DNA of 64,000 nt from an uncultured Pelagibacteraceae bacterium. GTDB taxonomy: Bacteria > Pseudomonadota > Alphaproteobacteria > Pelagibacterales > Pelagibacteraceae. Below the pieces are notes generated by a model that was not told where the DNA came from, ran no database searches, and worked only from the letters and a program-made list of their open reading frames with translations. Both the position numbers and the translations under genes were made by a program. Of the stretch, positions 54,121 to 62,414 are shown piece after piece. Location of the stretch: positions 1 through 64,000 of the forward strand of contig CACMXJ010000003.1 of the NCBI GenBank assembly GCA_902617625.1, given 5' to 3'. Numbering within the stretch: position 1 is the stretch's first letter; every line of letters starts with the position of its first letter.

Positions 54121-54152
54121 TTGACACAGCAATTTGCTTTTATGAGGATAAT
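54121..54152 (+). promoter_or_regulatory. Possible promoter of the hairpin RNA / ccm leader
   Basis: TTGACA at 54121-54126 is a perfect -35 hexamer; GATAAT at 54147-54152 is a good -10. The 20-nt spacer is 2-3 nt longer than ideal, so strength is uncertain. Initiation would fall at about 54159, inside or just before the hairpin. Confidence 0.35.
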
Positions 54153-54153
54153 T

Positions 54154-54224
54154 CTGATCAAGGGTGCTACTTATTTACCCTTCGTTATTATCTCCCTCTG
54201 GCATTCTTGATCAGGCAGTTTTTT
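54154..54224 (+). ncRNA. Candidate structured RNA: 16-bp hairpin with pyrimidine loop and U-run
   Basis: CTGATCAAG at 54154-54162 pairs perfectly with CTTGATCAG at 54206-54214. Allowing G-U pairs, the stem extends inward to 54169/54199, 16 bp in all. The 29-nt loop is almost free of G and includes CTCCCTC, complementary to Shine-Dalgarno-like GAGGGAG. The stem is followed by GCAG and TTTTTT (54219-54224). It could be a small RNA with its terminator, or a leader controlling ccmC, whose ATG is at 54247. No match to a named RNA family is claimed. Confidence 0.5.
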
Positions 54225-54246
54225 CATAATAGATATAACCTCATAT

Positions 54247-54954
54247 ATGTTTAAATATTTTGAACCAAATAAAATTTTTTCGATAACATCAAAAGCTCCT
54301 AAGTATGTACTATTTTTATTTATTGTCATTCTTTCAATAGGATTAACCGAAGCATTAATTTTGTCTCCTGAAGATTATAAGCAGAGTCACTCTGTCAGAA
54401 TAATGTATGTTCATGTCCCAGCAGCTTGGATTTCACTTGGAATTTTTTCAGCTATTACTTTTTTGTCTATAGTTGGATACATTTTTAAAATAAGGAATTT
54501 TTTTTTAATCGCAAAAAGTTTGGCACCCTCTGGGTTGGTATTTAATATAATAGCTCTTGTTACTGGTTCCATATGGGGCAAACCCACATGGGGAACATGG
54601 TGGGCTTGGGACGCCAGAATAACTTCAATGTTAATTCTAGCACTGTTTTACATAATGTATCTTGTTGCATGGAGAATTTTTGAAGATAATGATAAAGTGT
54701 TTAAAGTCACGTCGATTATCACAATCTTGGGAATTATTAATGTTCCGATAATTAAGTATTCAGTAGATTGGTGGAATACATTACATCAACCAGCTTCAAT
54801 CAACATATTCTCGAAGTCTTCAATTCACATATCGATGCTGTTTCCATTAATGACAATGACTGCGGCATTTGCCCTATTTTCTCTACTGATTTTTTTAATG
54901 AAATATAATACAGAACTGATAAAAATTAAGAATAAAGGGTTAGATAGATTATGA
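54247..54954 (+). CDS. ccmC: Haem exporter/chaperone protein CcmC
   Basis: Haem handler of System I cytochrome c maturation that loads haem on CcmE. The 235-aa protein has six helices and the Trp-rich WGTWWAWDAR signature (in GKPTWGTWWAWDARITS) with nearby conserved His in VHVPAAW and LHQPAS. It heads ccmC-D-E-F-G-H, joined by overlaps or gaps of 2-10 nt. The ABC pair ccmA/ccmB is not here. Confidence 0.96.
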   Translation: MFKYFEPNKIFSITSKAPKYVLFLFIVILSIGLTEALILSPEDYKQSHSVRIMYVHVPAAWISLGIFSAITFLSIVGYIFKIRNFFLIAKSLAPSGLVFNIIALVTGSIWGKPTWGTWWAWDARITSMLILALFYIMYLVAWRIFEDNDKVFKVTSIITILGIINVPIIKYSVDWWNTLHQPASINIFSKSSIHISMLFPLMTMTAAFALFSLLIFLMKYNTELIKIKNKGLDRL

Positions 54955-55178
54955 TTGAAAATTTATTTTTTATGAATGGATATGGACTGTATGTTTGGTC
55001 AGCATTTTCATTTACTTTAGTGAGTTTTTTGACACTTTTTTTGGTCATTAAAATTCAATACAAAAAAGAAAAAAATAAATTTATAGCAAAATTTGGATCT
55101 TTAAATTCTGAGAGAGCAGCTTTTGCAAAATCTCAAAGTATCAATAAAGAGATTTTGTCAAATACTTCAAACATTTAA
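54951..55178 (+). CDS. ccmD: Haem exporter small subunit CcmD
   Basis: Single-helix membrane protein that helps release holo-CcmE from CcmABC. The 75-aa protein has the family start FFMNGYGLYVWSAFSFTLVSF, a helix at about 10-32, and a charged cytoplasmic tail. It is longer than usual CcmD (about 50-70 aa) through its tail. It overlaps ccmC by 4 nt. Confidence 0.88.
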   Translation: MIENLFFMNGYGLYVWSAFSFTLVSFLTLFLVIKIQYKKEKNKFIAKFGSLNSERAAFAKSQSINKEILSNTSNI

Positions 55179-55188
55179 CTTTTGAAAC

Positions 55189-55608
55189 ATGTATGGGCGA
55201 AAAGTTAAGTTAAGATTTTTTTTTATACTATTAATAATTATAACTTTAGCGTTATCAGTCTTTTTACTAGTTAAGTCTTTAGAGGAAAACGTTATTTTTT
55301 TTAAATCTCCAACAGAAATTAAAACTTTAAGTGAAATTGGTAAAAAGAAAATTAGAATAGGAGGAATGGTTAAAAAGAACTCTATAACTATGATTTCAAA
55401 AGAAATTAAATTTATTGTTACAGATTTTAAAAACGAGATAAATGTTGTTTATTCTGGGGTTGTACCGAATCTTTTTGGTGAGGAGAAAGGTGTTGTTGCT
55501 GAGGGATATTTAAAAGATAAAAATTTTTTTTTAGCTACAAAAATTTTGGCTAAACACGACGAAAATTATATGCCGCCAGAAGTTAAGGCTGCATTAGAGG
55601 AGAAATAA
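55189..55608 (+). CDS. ccmE: Cytochrome c maturation haem chaperone CcmE
   Basis: Periplasmic haem chaperone that binds haem covalently and passes it to CcmF. The 139-aa protein has an N-terminal anchor (about 8-27), an OB-fold domain with [13 protein letters not shown] and [11 protein letters not shown], and the haem-binding His123 in [11 protein letters not shown], with the Tyr four residues on. It lies between ccmD and ccmF. Confidence 0.96.
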   Translation: MYGRKVKLRFFFILLIIITLALSVFLLVKSLEENVIFFKSPTEIKTLSEIGKKKIRIGGMVKKNSITMISKEIKFIVTDFKNEINVVYSGVVPNLFGEEKGVVAEGYLKDKNFFLATKILAKHDENYMPPEVKAALEEK

Positions 55609-55610
55609 AT

Positions 55611-57488
55611 TTGGCGAGTTTAATAGGTTCTTATTCATTAAGTTTCGGACTTCTTTTTTCAGTTTTTATTATCTTTTTTTCAGTCAGAAATTTAAGAAAT
55701 GCTGAAATCTTAGATAAAAAAATAATATCTTTTACATTTATACAATTTTTTTTTGTAGTCATAAGTTTTTTTGGATTAATTATCTCTTTTATTAACTCAG
55801 ATTTTAGCAACGAAACTGTTTTTAATCACTCTCATACGACTAAACCATTATTTTATAAAATCTCAGGAACTTGGGGTAATCATGAGGGTAGTTTATTGTT
55901 ATGGTTGCTAGTATTAACTTTATTTATTTCAATTTTTTTAATTAAATCTAATCAACAGCCAAAAAAGTACAGAATTTTTACCTTATTATTTCAACAAATA
56001 ATAATTGTAGGTTTTTTTGTTTTTTTAATTAAAACTTCAAGCCCATTTAATTATATTTTTCCAACACCAAATGAGGGTTTAGGTTTGAACCCAATTTTAC
56101 AAGATCCTGCTTTAGCAATACATCCACCAATTTTATATTTAGGTTATGTAGGTTCTTCGATAATTTTCTCGTCAGCACTTGCTGCCATGGTTACGTCATA
56201 TGTATCAAAAGAATGGGCGAGGCATATTAAACAATGGGTTTTAGCATCTTGGGTTTTTCTTACATTAGGAATTTTACTTGGATCTATTTGGGCTTATTAT
56301 GAATTAGGTTGGGGTGGTTTTTGGTTTTGGGATCCAGTTGAAAATGTATCTTTAATGCCATGGTTTGCACTAACAACTTTACTTCACTGTATATTAGTTT
56401 TGGAGAAGAAGAAAATATTAACTTCATGGGCCATGATACTGTCAATTGCAACTTTTGCTTTGAGTATGAGTGGTACTTTTTTAGTAAGATCTGGAATTTT
56501 AAATTCAGTTCATACATTTGCTAATGATCCAGAGAGAGGTTTATTTATTTTGATTTTTCTTTTTACACTTATTTTTTTATCTATTTTTATTTTCATTTTT
56601 TTTCATTCAGAGAAAGAAAAATTAGAAAATAATTTTTTTTGGCTTAGCAAGGAGACATCTATTTTAGTTAATAATTGGTTTATGATGTACTTTTTATCAG
56701 TAGTTTTAATAGGAACAATTTATCCAATATTTTTAGAAGTTTTAACCGCAAATAAAATATCTGTTGGACCACCTTTTTATAACAAACTCATATTGCCTTT
56801 CTTAATTCCATTTTTAATAGCTATGGCAATTGGGCCAAATCTTAATTGGGTTAAATCAGATTTTAAAGATAAGTTTTATATGACAATATTTTTAGTAATA
56901 TCTTTTTTGTTATCAGCATTAATAATTAAACAATTTGATATAAATTTTCTGATTAACACAATTTTGGTTACTTCTGCTTTCTTTTTATTTTTTTCTACTT
57001 CTAGAGAATTTTTTGTTAAAAGATTTAGAAATTTATCTCAGAACATTGCTCATTTTGGTTTTAGCTTATTAATTTTAAGCATTTTATTTAATAATATTTT
57101 TTCTAATGAGGTAATTACTAATCTAAAAATTGGTGAAACTTTTGAGACTGAAAAATTCTCAATAAATTTTGAAAACGTCGAGCAAGAAGATGAAAAAAAC
57201 TTCAAAGCAATTATAGGAAAATTTAATGTACAAAATTTGGATGGCTCATCAGATATCCTCAATCCTGAGCTAAGAATATATAATCAACCAAATATAATTA
57301 CTAGTGAGGCTGATATTAAAACTAACTTACTCACAGATAAATTTATGACAATGAATTATGTTCAGAACCAGGAATACTTCAATATTAGATATCAAGTTAA
57401 ACCTTTCATGATTTGGATATGGGTTTCAGTAATATTAATAAGTTTTGGTGGTTTTTTAAGTTTTTTTAAAAAGAAATATGAAGTCTAA
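55611..57488 (+). CDS. ccmF: Cytochrome c haem lyase subunit CcmF
   Basis: Multi-helix membrane protein that joins haem to apocytochrome c. The 625-aa protein has about 14-15 helices, the WWD domain GWGGFWFWDPVENVSLMPW at 233 onward, GSIWAYYELGWG before it, and conserved His residues in GTWGNHEGSLL and LHCILVLE. The start is TTG at 55611, 2 nt after the ccmE stop; an ATG of similar fit is not near. It overlaps ccmG by 11 nt. Confidence 0.96.
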   Translation: MASLIGSYSLSFGLLFSVFIIFFSVRNLRNAEILDKKIISFTFIQFFFVVISFFGLIISFINSDFSNETVFNHSHTTKPLFYKISGTWGNHEGSLLLWLLVLTLFISIFLIKSNQQPKKYRIFTLLFQQIIIVGFFVFLIKTSSPFNYIFPTPNEGLGLNPILQDPALAIHPPILYLGYVGSSIIFSSALAAMVTSYVSKEWARHIKQWVLASWVFLTLGILLGSIWAYYELGWGGFWFWDPVENVSLMPWFALTTLLHCILVLEKKKILTSWAMILSIATFALSMSGTFLVRSGILNSVHTFANDPERGLFILIFLFTLIFLSIFIFIFFHSEKEKLENNFFWLSKETSILVNNWFMMYFLSVVLIGTIYPIFLEVLTANKISVGPPFYNKLILPFLIPFLIAMAIGPNLNWVKSDFKDKFYMTIFLVISFLLSALIIKQFDINFLINTILVTSAFFLFFSTSREFFVKRFRNLSQNIAHFGFSLLILSILFNNIFSNEVITNLKIGETFETEKFSINFENVEQEDEKNFKAIIGKFNVQNLDGSSDILNPELRIYNQPNIITSEADIKTNLLTDKFMTMNYVQNQEYFNIRYQVKPFMIWIWVSVILISFGGFLSFFKKKYEV

Positions 57489-57996
57489 ATTTATTCCACT
57501 AATTTTAATTTTTATTTTTTCAATTACTTTTGTAATTTTTTTTAAGGGATTAAAAAATTCAAATATTTATACTCCAAATACCAACCTAAAAAAAGAGGTT
57601 CCATCATTTGAGTTAAAATCTTTTGAGAATAATTCTATTATTATTTCAGAAAAAATTTTTAAAGATAATAAGTATTATTTGATGAACATATGGGCATCAT
57701 GGTGTGTCCCCTGTAAGGAGGAACATAAATTTTTAATGAAATTAAAAAAAGATGAAAGAATAGAATTGATAGGATTTAATTATAAAGATAACTTTAAAAA
57801 TGCCTCAAGTTTTTTAAAAGATTTGGGCAATCCTTACAATATAATTGTATCAGATAAGGATGGCACAGCATCAATTGAATGGGGTGCTTATGGGGTGCCA
57901 GAAAGTTTTTTAGTGCATCAAAATAAAATTATTAAAAGATTTATTGGTCCAATAAACAATAAGGACTTATTAGAAATTGAGAAAATAATAAGATGA
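57478..57996 (+). CDS. ccmG: Thiol:disulfide oxidoreductase CcmG (DsbE)
   Basis: Membrane-anchored thioredoxin-fold reductase for the haem-binding cysteines of apocytochrome c. The 172-aa protein has an N-terminal helix (about 5-24), the active site WCVPC at 75-79 within NIWASWCVPCKEEH, and the cis-Pro in GVPESFLV. It overlaps ccmF by 11 nt and ccmH by 4 nt. Confidence 0.95.
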   Translation: MKSKFIPLILIFIFSITFVIFFKGLKNSNIYTPNTNLKKEVPSFELKSFENNSIIISEKIFKDNKYYLMNIWASWCVPCKEEHKFLMKLKKDERIELIGFNYKDNFKNASSFLKDLGNPYNIIVSDKDGTASIEWGAYGVPESFLVHQNKIIKRFIGPINNKDLLEIEKIIR

Positions 57997-58355
57997 AATT
58001 TATTAATATTTTTTTGATTATAAGTATAATTTTGAATTTTAATCTCTTAAAGGCAGATGAAATTAAAACTGAAAATAAAATAGCTAAAAATTTGAGATGT
58101 TTAATTTGCCAAGGACAGTCAGTTTATGACTCAGACTCAGAATTTGCGATAAGTCTAAAGTTAGTTATTAAAAATAAAATCCAACAAGGCCTGAGCGAGG
58201 AACAAATTTATAGTTTTTTAAAAATGAAATATGGAGAATGGATATTGTATGATCCAGTTTTCAACAGAAATACCTATTTTTTGTGGCTATTGCCTATCTT
58301 GATATTCTTAGCTGGTGGTGCAATAATCATTAAAAGGTTTTATAATAAAAAATAA
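57993..58355 (+). CDS. ccmH: Cytochrome c maturation protein CcmH
   Basis: Periplasmic reductase that handles apocytochrome CxxCH cysteines. The 120-aa protein has a signal peptide or anchor (about 1-21), the active site LRCLICQ at 34-40 (Cys36 and Cys39), and a C-terminal helix at about 93-112. It is the short form without the TPR domain (CcmI), and no ccmI gene follows. The PagL-like gene starts 15 nt later. Confidence 0.95.
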   Translation: MKFINIFLIISIILNFNLLKADEIKTENKIAKNLRCLICQGQSVYDSDSEFAISLKLVIKNKIQQGLSEEQIYSFLKMKYGEWILYDPVFNRNTYFLWLLPILIFLAGGAIIIKRFYNKK

Positions 58356-58370
58356 TCTTAATTAGGTAAA

Positions 58371-58880
58371 ATGATTTTAAAAAGAATTTTTTTAGTTTTA
58401 TTAATTTTGACTTTGCCTTCAAAATTATTTGGAGATACCGATATTGATGATAACTACCATCAATTTAATTTATACCTTGGGAATTTTGATTTTAGTGATG
58501 ATAATCAAAAATCAACGTTGTTAGGTTTTCAGCATCAAAATGAAAATTTAAAAAGAAACACATTTCTAGGAAATATTTCACCGATTACTGGAGGTTTCAT
58601 AACTGCTAATTCCGCTGCCTATGTTTATACAGGTGTTGAGTGGAATATGAACATGGGCCCATTTTTTATCACTCCAAGCTTTACTCCCGGACTTTACCAT
58701 GAGGGGGATGGAAAGGACCTTGGGCATCTGCTTGAATTTAAGTCGGAATTACAGCTTTCTTACAAAACCACTGATACAACTAATTTTGCCGTATCATATA
58801 ATCATGTGTCAAATGCAAGTTTAGGAGATAAAAATCCTGGGGCAAATAGTTATATGTTTAATTTGCTCAAAAAGTTTTAG
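58371..58880 (+). CDS. PagL-like acyloxyacyl hydrolase family outer-membrane protein
   Basis: A 169-aa protein with a signal peptide (about 1-21) and alternating beta-strands as in eight-stranded outer-membrane barrels. The last 30 residues contain YNHVSNASLGDKNPGAN, matching the PagL active-site region with His145 and Ser147. PagL removes a 3-O-acyl chain from lipid A. The catalytic Glu expected about 12 residues after the Ser is an Asn here, so activity is uncertain. It follows ccmH by 15 nt, though I see no functional link to cytochrome c. Confidence 0.75.
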   Translation: MILKRIFLVLLILTLPSKLFGDTDIDDNYHQFNLYLGNFDFSDDNQKSTLLGFQHQNENLKRNTFLGNISPITGGFITANSAAYVYTGVEWNMNMGPFFITPSFTPGLYHEGDGKDLGHLLEFKSELQLSYKTTDTTNFAVSYNHVSNASLGDKNPGANSYMFNLLKKF

Positions 58881-58888
58881 GAAAGATC

Positions 58889-60040
58889 ATGAATTTAAAA
58901 GATTGTCACAATTTTAGTGATTTTAGAAAATTAGCTCAAAAAAGGTTACCATCACCAATCTTTCATTATATTGATGGTGCAGCAGATGATGAAGTTACAT
59001 ATGCTAGGAATACTAGCGCATTCGATGATGTGGATTTAGTTCCAAATGTTTTGAGAGGAGTTGAAGAAGTCGATTTGTCTACGACGATATTTGGAAAAAA
59101 ATTAGATTTACCTTTTTATTTATCACCAACAGCTTTACAGAGACTTTTTCATTACGATGGAGAAAGAGCAGTTGGAAGAGCGGCAAAAAAATTTAATACA
59201 ATGTTTGGAGTTTCAGCTTTAGCCACAGTTAGTGTTGAGGAAATTTCCTCAATGATTGATACACCTAAGATGTTTCAGTTTTATTTTCATAAAGATAGAG
59301 GTTTAAACGACTCTTGTTTAGAAAGAGCTAAAGCAGCAAATTTTGATGTGATGGCTTTGACAGTTGATACTATTACAGGAGGAAATAGAGAGAGAGACTT
59401 AAGAACAGGATTCACCTCTCCACCAAAGTTAACTTTAGCAAGTTTATATAGTTTTGCTACTAAGCCGATGTGGGGAATTAATTATCTAACAAAAGGTAAA
59501 TTTGAATTACCTCATTTACAAGATTTTGTGAAAGAAGGCACCGATGTTAACTCATCAATCGGAAATTATTTTTCGACTATGTTGGATCAATCTATGAATT
59601 GGAAAGACGCTGAAAACCTTTGTTCTAAATGGGGAGGTCATTTCGCTCTCAAAGGAATTATGAGTGTAGAAGATGCAAAAAGAGCAGTAGACATAGGATG
59701 CACGGGTATAATGGTATCAAATCATGGTGGAAGACAGTTAGATGGATCTAGAGCGCCCTTTGATCAACTTGCAGAAATAGTTGATGCAGTTGGTGATAAA
59801 TTAGACGTGATTTGTGAAGGTGGAATTCACAGAGGCACACATATGTTAAAAGCTTTATCATTAGGCGCAAAAGCTTGTTCTGGTGGAAGATTATATCTTT
59901 ATGCTTTAGCAGCTGGAGGTCAAGCAGGTGTCGAACGAGCTTTAGAAAAATATAAAGCTGAACTAGTGCGTGACATGAAACTTATGGGGTGCACTAAGAT
60001 AAGTGATTTAAATAGAAGTAATTTAAGATTCAGAAAATAG
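58889..60040 (+). CDS. FMN-dependent alpha-hydroxyacid oxidase/dehydrogenase, copy 1
   Basis: LldD/glycolate-oxidase-type flavoenzyme that oxidises an L-2-hydroxyacid to the 2-oxoacid. The 383-aa barrel has PSPIFHYIDGAADDEVT, LSPTALQRLFH, FQFYFHKDRG, LTVDTITGGNRERDLRTGF, the catalytic His279 in SNHGGRQLDGSR, and a GGIHRGTH phosphate loop. L-lactate is the best guess, glycolate possible. It overlaps copy 2 by 1 nt. Confidence 0.93.
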   Translation: MNLKDCHNFSDFRKLAQKRLPSPIFHYIDGAADDEVTYARNTSAFDDVDLVPNVLRGVEEVDLSTTIFGKKLDLPFYLSPTALQRLFHYDGERAVGRAAKKFNTMFGVSALATVSVEEISSMIDTPKMFQFYFHKDRGLNDSCLERAKAANFDVMALTVDTITGGNRERDLRTGFTSPPKLTLASLYSFATKPMWGINYLTKGKFELPHLQDFVKEGTDVNSSIGNYFSTMLDQSMNWKDAENLCSKWGGHFALKGIMSVEDAKRAVDIGCTGIMVSNHGGRQLDGSRAPFDQLAEIVDAVGDKLDVICEGGIHRGTHMLKALSLGAKACSGGRLYLYALAAGGQAGVERALEKYKAELVRDMKLMGCTKISDLNRSNLRFRK

Positions 60041-61191
60041 TGGTTTTAAAAGATTGCTATAATTTTAATGATTTTAGAAATCTAGCAAAAAAAAAACTTC
60101 CTTCACCAATTTTCCATTATATTGACGGCGGTGCCGATGATGAGACGACTTTAAAAAGAAATACTGAAGCTTTTAACCAATGTGATTTAGTTCCAAATAT
60201 CCTAGCAAGTGTTGGTAAGCCAGATTTATCCACCACCATATTTGGTAAGAAGATTGATATGCCAATTTTTTTATCTCCTTGTGCCATGCAAAGATTATAC
60301 CACCATGACGGAGACAAAGCTTCAGCTAGAGCAGCTGAAAAATTTGGAACTTTTTATAGCATGTCAACAATGGCAAACAATACTATAGAAGAGATTTCAA
60401 ATATTTCTGGTGGACCAAAATTGTTCCAATTATATGTGCACAAGGATCAATCAATTACAGATGACTTAATAGATAGATGTAAAAGATCAGGTTTTAATGG
60501 AATGTGCTTAACTGTGGATACATTAGTTGCAGGAAATAGAGAGAGAGATCATAGAACCGGATTTACAACACCGCCTAAATTGACTTTGCAAAGTTTAATG
60601 AGTTTTGCGTCACATCCTAGTTGGGTTTTTAATTATTTAACACATGGAAAATTTAAACTAGCTAATGTGGCATCAAAGACTGATAAAGGAACTAACATTG
60701 CTAAATCTGTTATAGAATATATTAATGAGCAATATGATCCTTCAATGAATTGGAAAGATGCAGAGTACTGCGTTAAAAAATGGAATGGTCCTTTTGCATT
60801 AAAAGGTGTCATGAGTGTTGACGATGCAAAAAGAGCAATTGATATTGGTTGTACTGCAATTATAATTTCAAATCATGGAGGTCGTCAACTTGATGGATCT
60901 CGATCACCTTTTGATCAAATAAAAGCAATTTCAGATGCAGTGGGAGATAAGCTAGAAATAATCTTAGATGGTGGGGTAAGGAGAGGAACACATGTCCTAA
61001 AAGCCTTAGCAGCTGGGGCAAAAGCCTGTAGTTTTGGAAAAATATTTTTGTTCTCTTTAGCCGTAGGTGGACAGTCAGGTGTTGAGCATTTACTGAAAAA
61101 CATGCACGATGAGATAAATAGAAATATGGTATTAATGGGTTGTAAAAATTTAAAAGAGTTGAATAGTTCAAAATTAATTTATAGAAATTAG
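60040..61191 (+). CDS. FMN-dependent alpha-hydroxyacid oxidase/dehydrogenase, copy 2
   Basis: Tandem paralogue of the preceding gene, also 383 aa with catalytic His279 in SNHGGRQLDGSR, LTVDTLVAGNRERDHRTGF and GGVRRGTH. The GTG start at 60040 uses the last base of the copy 1 stop. The substrate-side loops differ (MSTMANNTIEE against VSALATVSVEE), so the copies may act on different hydroxyacids or form a heteromer. The aminotransferase starts 17 nt downstream. Confidence 0.93.
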   Translation: MVLKDCYNFNDFRNLAKKKLPSPIFHYIDGGADDETTLKRNTEAFNQCDLVPNILASVGKPDLSTTIFGKKIDMPIFLSPCAMQRLYHHDGDKASARAAEKFGTFYSMSTMANNTIEEISNISGGPKLFQLYVHKDQSITDDLIDRCKRSGFNGMCLTVDTLVAGNRERDHRTGFTTPPKLTLQSLMSFASHPSWVFNYLTHGKFKLANVASKTDKGTNIAKSVIEYINEQYDPSMNWKDAEYCVKKWNGPFALKGVMSVDDAKRAIDIGCTAIIISNHGGRQLDGSRSPFDQIKAISDAVGDKLEIILDGGVRRGTHVLKALAAGAKACSFGKIFLFSLAVGGQSGVEHLLKNMHDEINRNMVLMGCKNLKELNSSKLIYRN

Positions 61192-61208
61192 ATAAAAATA
61201 TAGAAATT

Positions 61209-62375
61209 ATGAAGTTAGCTAAAAGTTTAGAAAGATTAGGAACTGAGTCTGCATTTACAGTCCTTGCAGAAGCAAAAAAATTGGAAGCTCAGGGAAAACC
61301 AATGATCCATTTAGGATTGGGACAACCAGACTTTAAAACTCCAAAACATGTAGTTGAGGCAGCAAAAAAAGCACTTGATGATGGACATCATGGATATGTA
61401 ATGTCGAATGGTATTCCTGAATGTCGACAAGCTGTTACGAGGTGGATAAAAAAACGTTACAATGTTGATATTAATTTTGAAAGAATTTTAATCATGCCAG
61501 GTGGTAAGCCAACAATGAGTTATGCTATTCAATGCTTTGGTGAACCTGGAGCAGAGATTATACACCCAACCCCTGCTTTTCCAATTTATGAGTCTATGAT
61601 TAATTATACAGGCTCAACTTCAGTCCCATATGATTTAACAGAAAATAAAGATTTAAAATTCGATCCAGACAAAATATTATCTATGATAACAGATAAAACC
61701 CGTTTGTTAATTTTAATAAATCCCAATAATCCAACAGGGAGCTTTGTTGAGAAAAAAGACGTAGATGTTTTAGCTGATGGTTTGAAAAAGCATCCTCATG
61801 TAACAATATTAAGTGATGAAATTTATAGCAGACAAATTTTTGATGGAAAAGAAATGCCAACATTTTTTAATTATCCAGAATTGAGAGAAAGATTAATTGT
61901 ATTAGAGGGATGGAGCAAAGCTTACTCAATGACTGGGTGGAGACTTGGTTGGAGTTTTTGGCCAGAGCATTTAGTTGAACATGTTAATAAATTACTAATT
62001 AATAGTGTTTCATGTGTTAATGCTGCAGCTCAATTTGCTGGTATTGCCGCATTGGATGGACCAGATGACTCTATAGATGCAATGATGGAAAAATTTACTC
62101 AAAGAAGAGACTTAATTTATAAAGGTTTAAATGATCTACCAGGTGTAGAATGTAGTCTACCTGGAGGGGCTTTTTATGCATTTCCTAAAGTAATCGGTAC
62201 AGGTATGAATGGTGCTGAGTTTGCAAGAAAGGCTATGCATGAAGCAGGAGTAGCAATAGTTCCTGGATCAGCTTTTGGTGAAACTTGCCAAAATTATGTT
62301 AGATTTAGTTTTGCTGCATCAAGAGATAATATTTCACAAGCATTGGAAAATATAAAGAAAATGCTATCTAAATAA
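61209..62375 (+). CDS. PLP-dependent aminotransferase, class I/II
   Basis: Fold type I aminotransferase of the aspartate aminotransferase family. The 388-aa protein has GLGQPDFKTP, the PLP-phosphate-binding NPNNPTGSFVEK and SDEIYSRQIF, and the PLP Lys237 in SKAYSMTGWRLGW. The C-terminal Arg for the substrate carboxylate lies in YVRFSFAASRDN. Placed between hydroxyacid oxidases and a GlcD-like gene, it may aminate the 2-oxoacid they make, for example glyoxylate or pyruvate; that link is inferred. Confidence 0.9.
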   Translation: MKLAKSLERLGTESAFTVLAEAKKLEAQGKPMIHLGLGQPDFKTPKHVVEAAKKALDDGHHGYVMSNGIPECRQAVTRWIKKRYNVDINFERILIMPGGKPTMSYAIQCFGEPGAEIIHPTPAFPIYESMINYTGSTSVPYDLTENKDLKFDPDKILSMITDKTRLLILINPNNPTGSFVEKKDVDVLADGLKKHPHVTILSDEIYSRQIFDGKEMPTFFNYPELRERLIVLEGWSKAYSMTGWRLGWSFWPEHLVEHVNKLLINSVSCVNAAAQFAGIAALDGPDDSIDAMMEKFTQRRDLIYKGLNDLPGVECSLPGGAFYAFPKVIGTGMNGAEFARKAMHEAGVAIVPGSAFGETCQNYVRFSFAASRDNISQALENIKKMLSK

Positions 62376-62414
62376 GGTATATTTTTTTAGCAATATTTAT
62401 TAATATCACTTCTT

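Noticed and set aside
54086-54246. SRP RNA or 6S RNA as identity of the ccmC leader hairpin
   Set aside because: The conserved SRP tetraloop/GGAAG core is absent, and the size and bulge layout do not fit 6S RNA.
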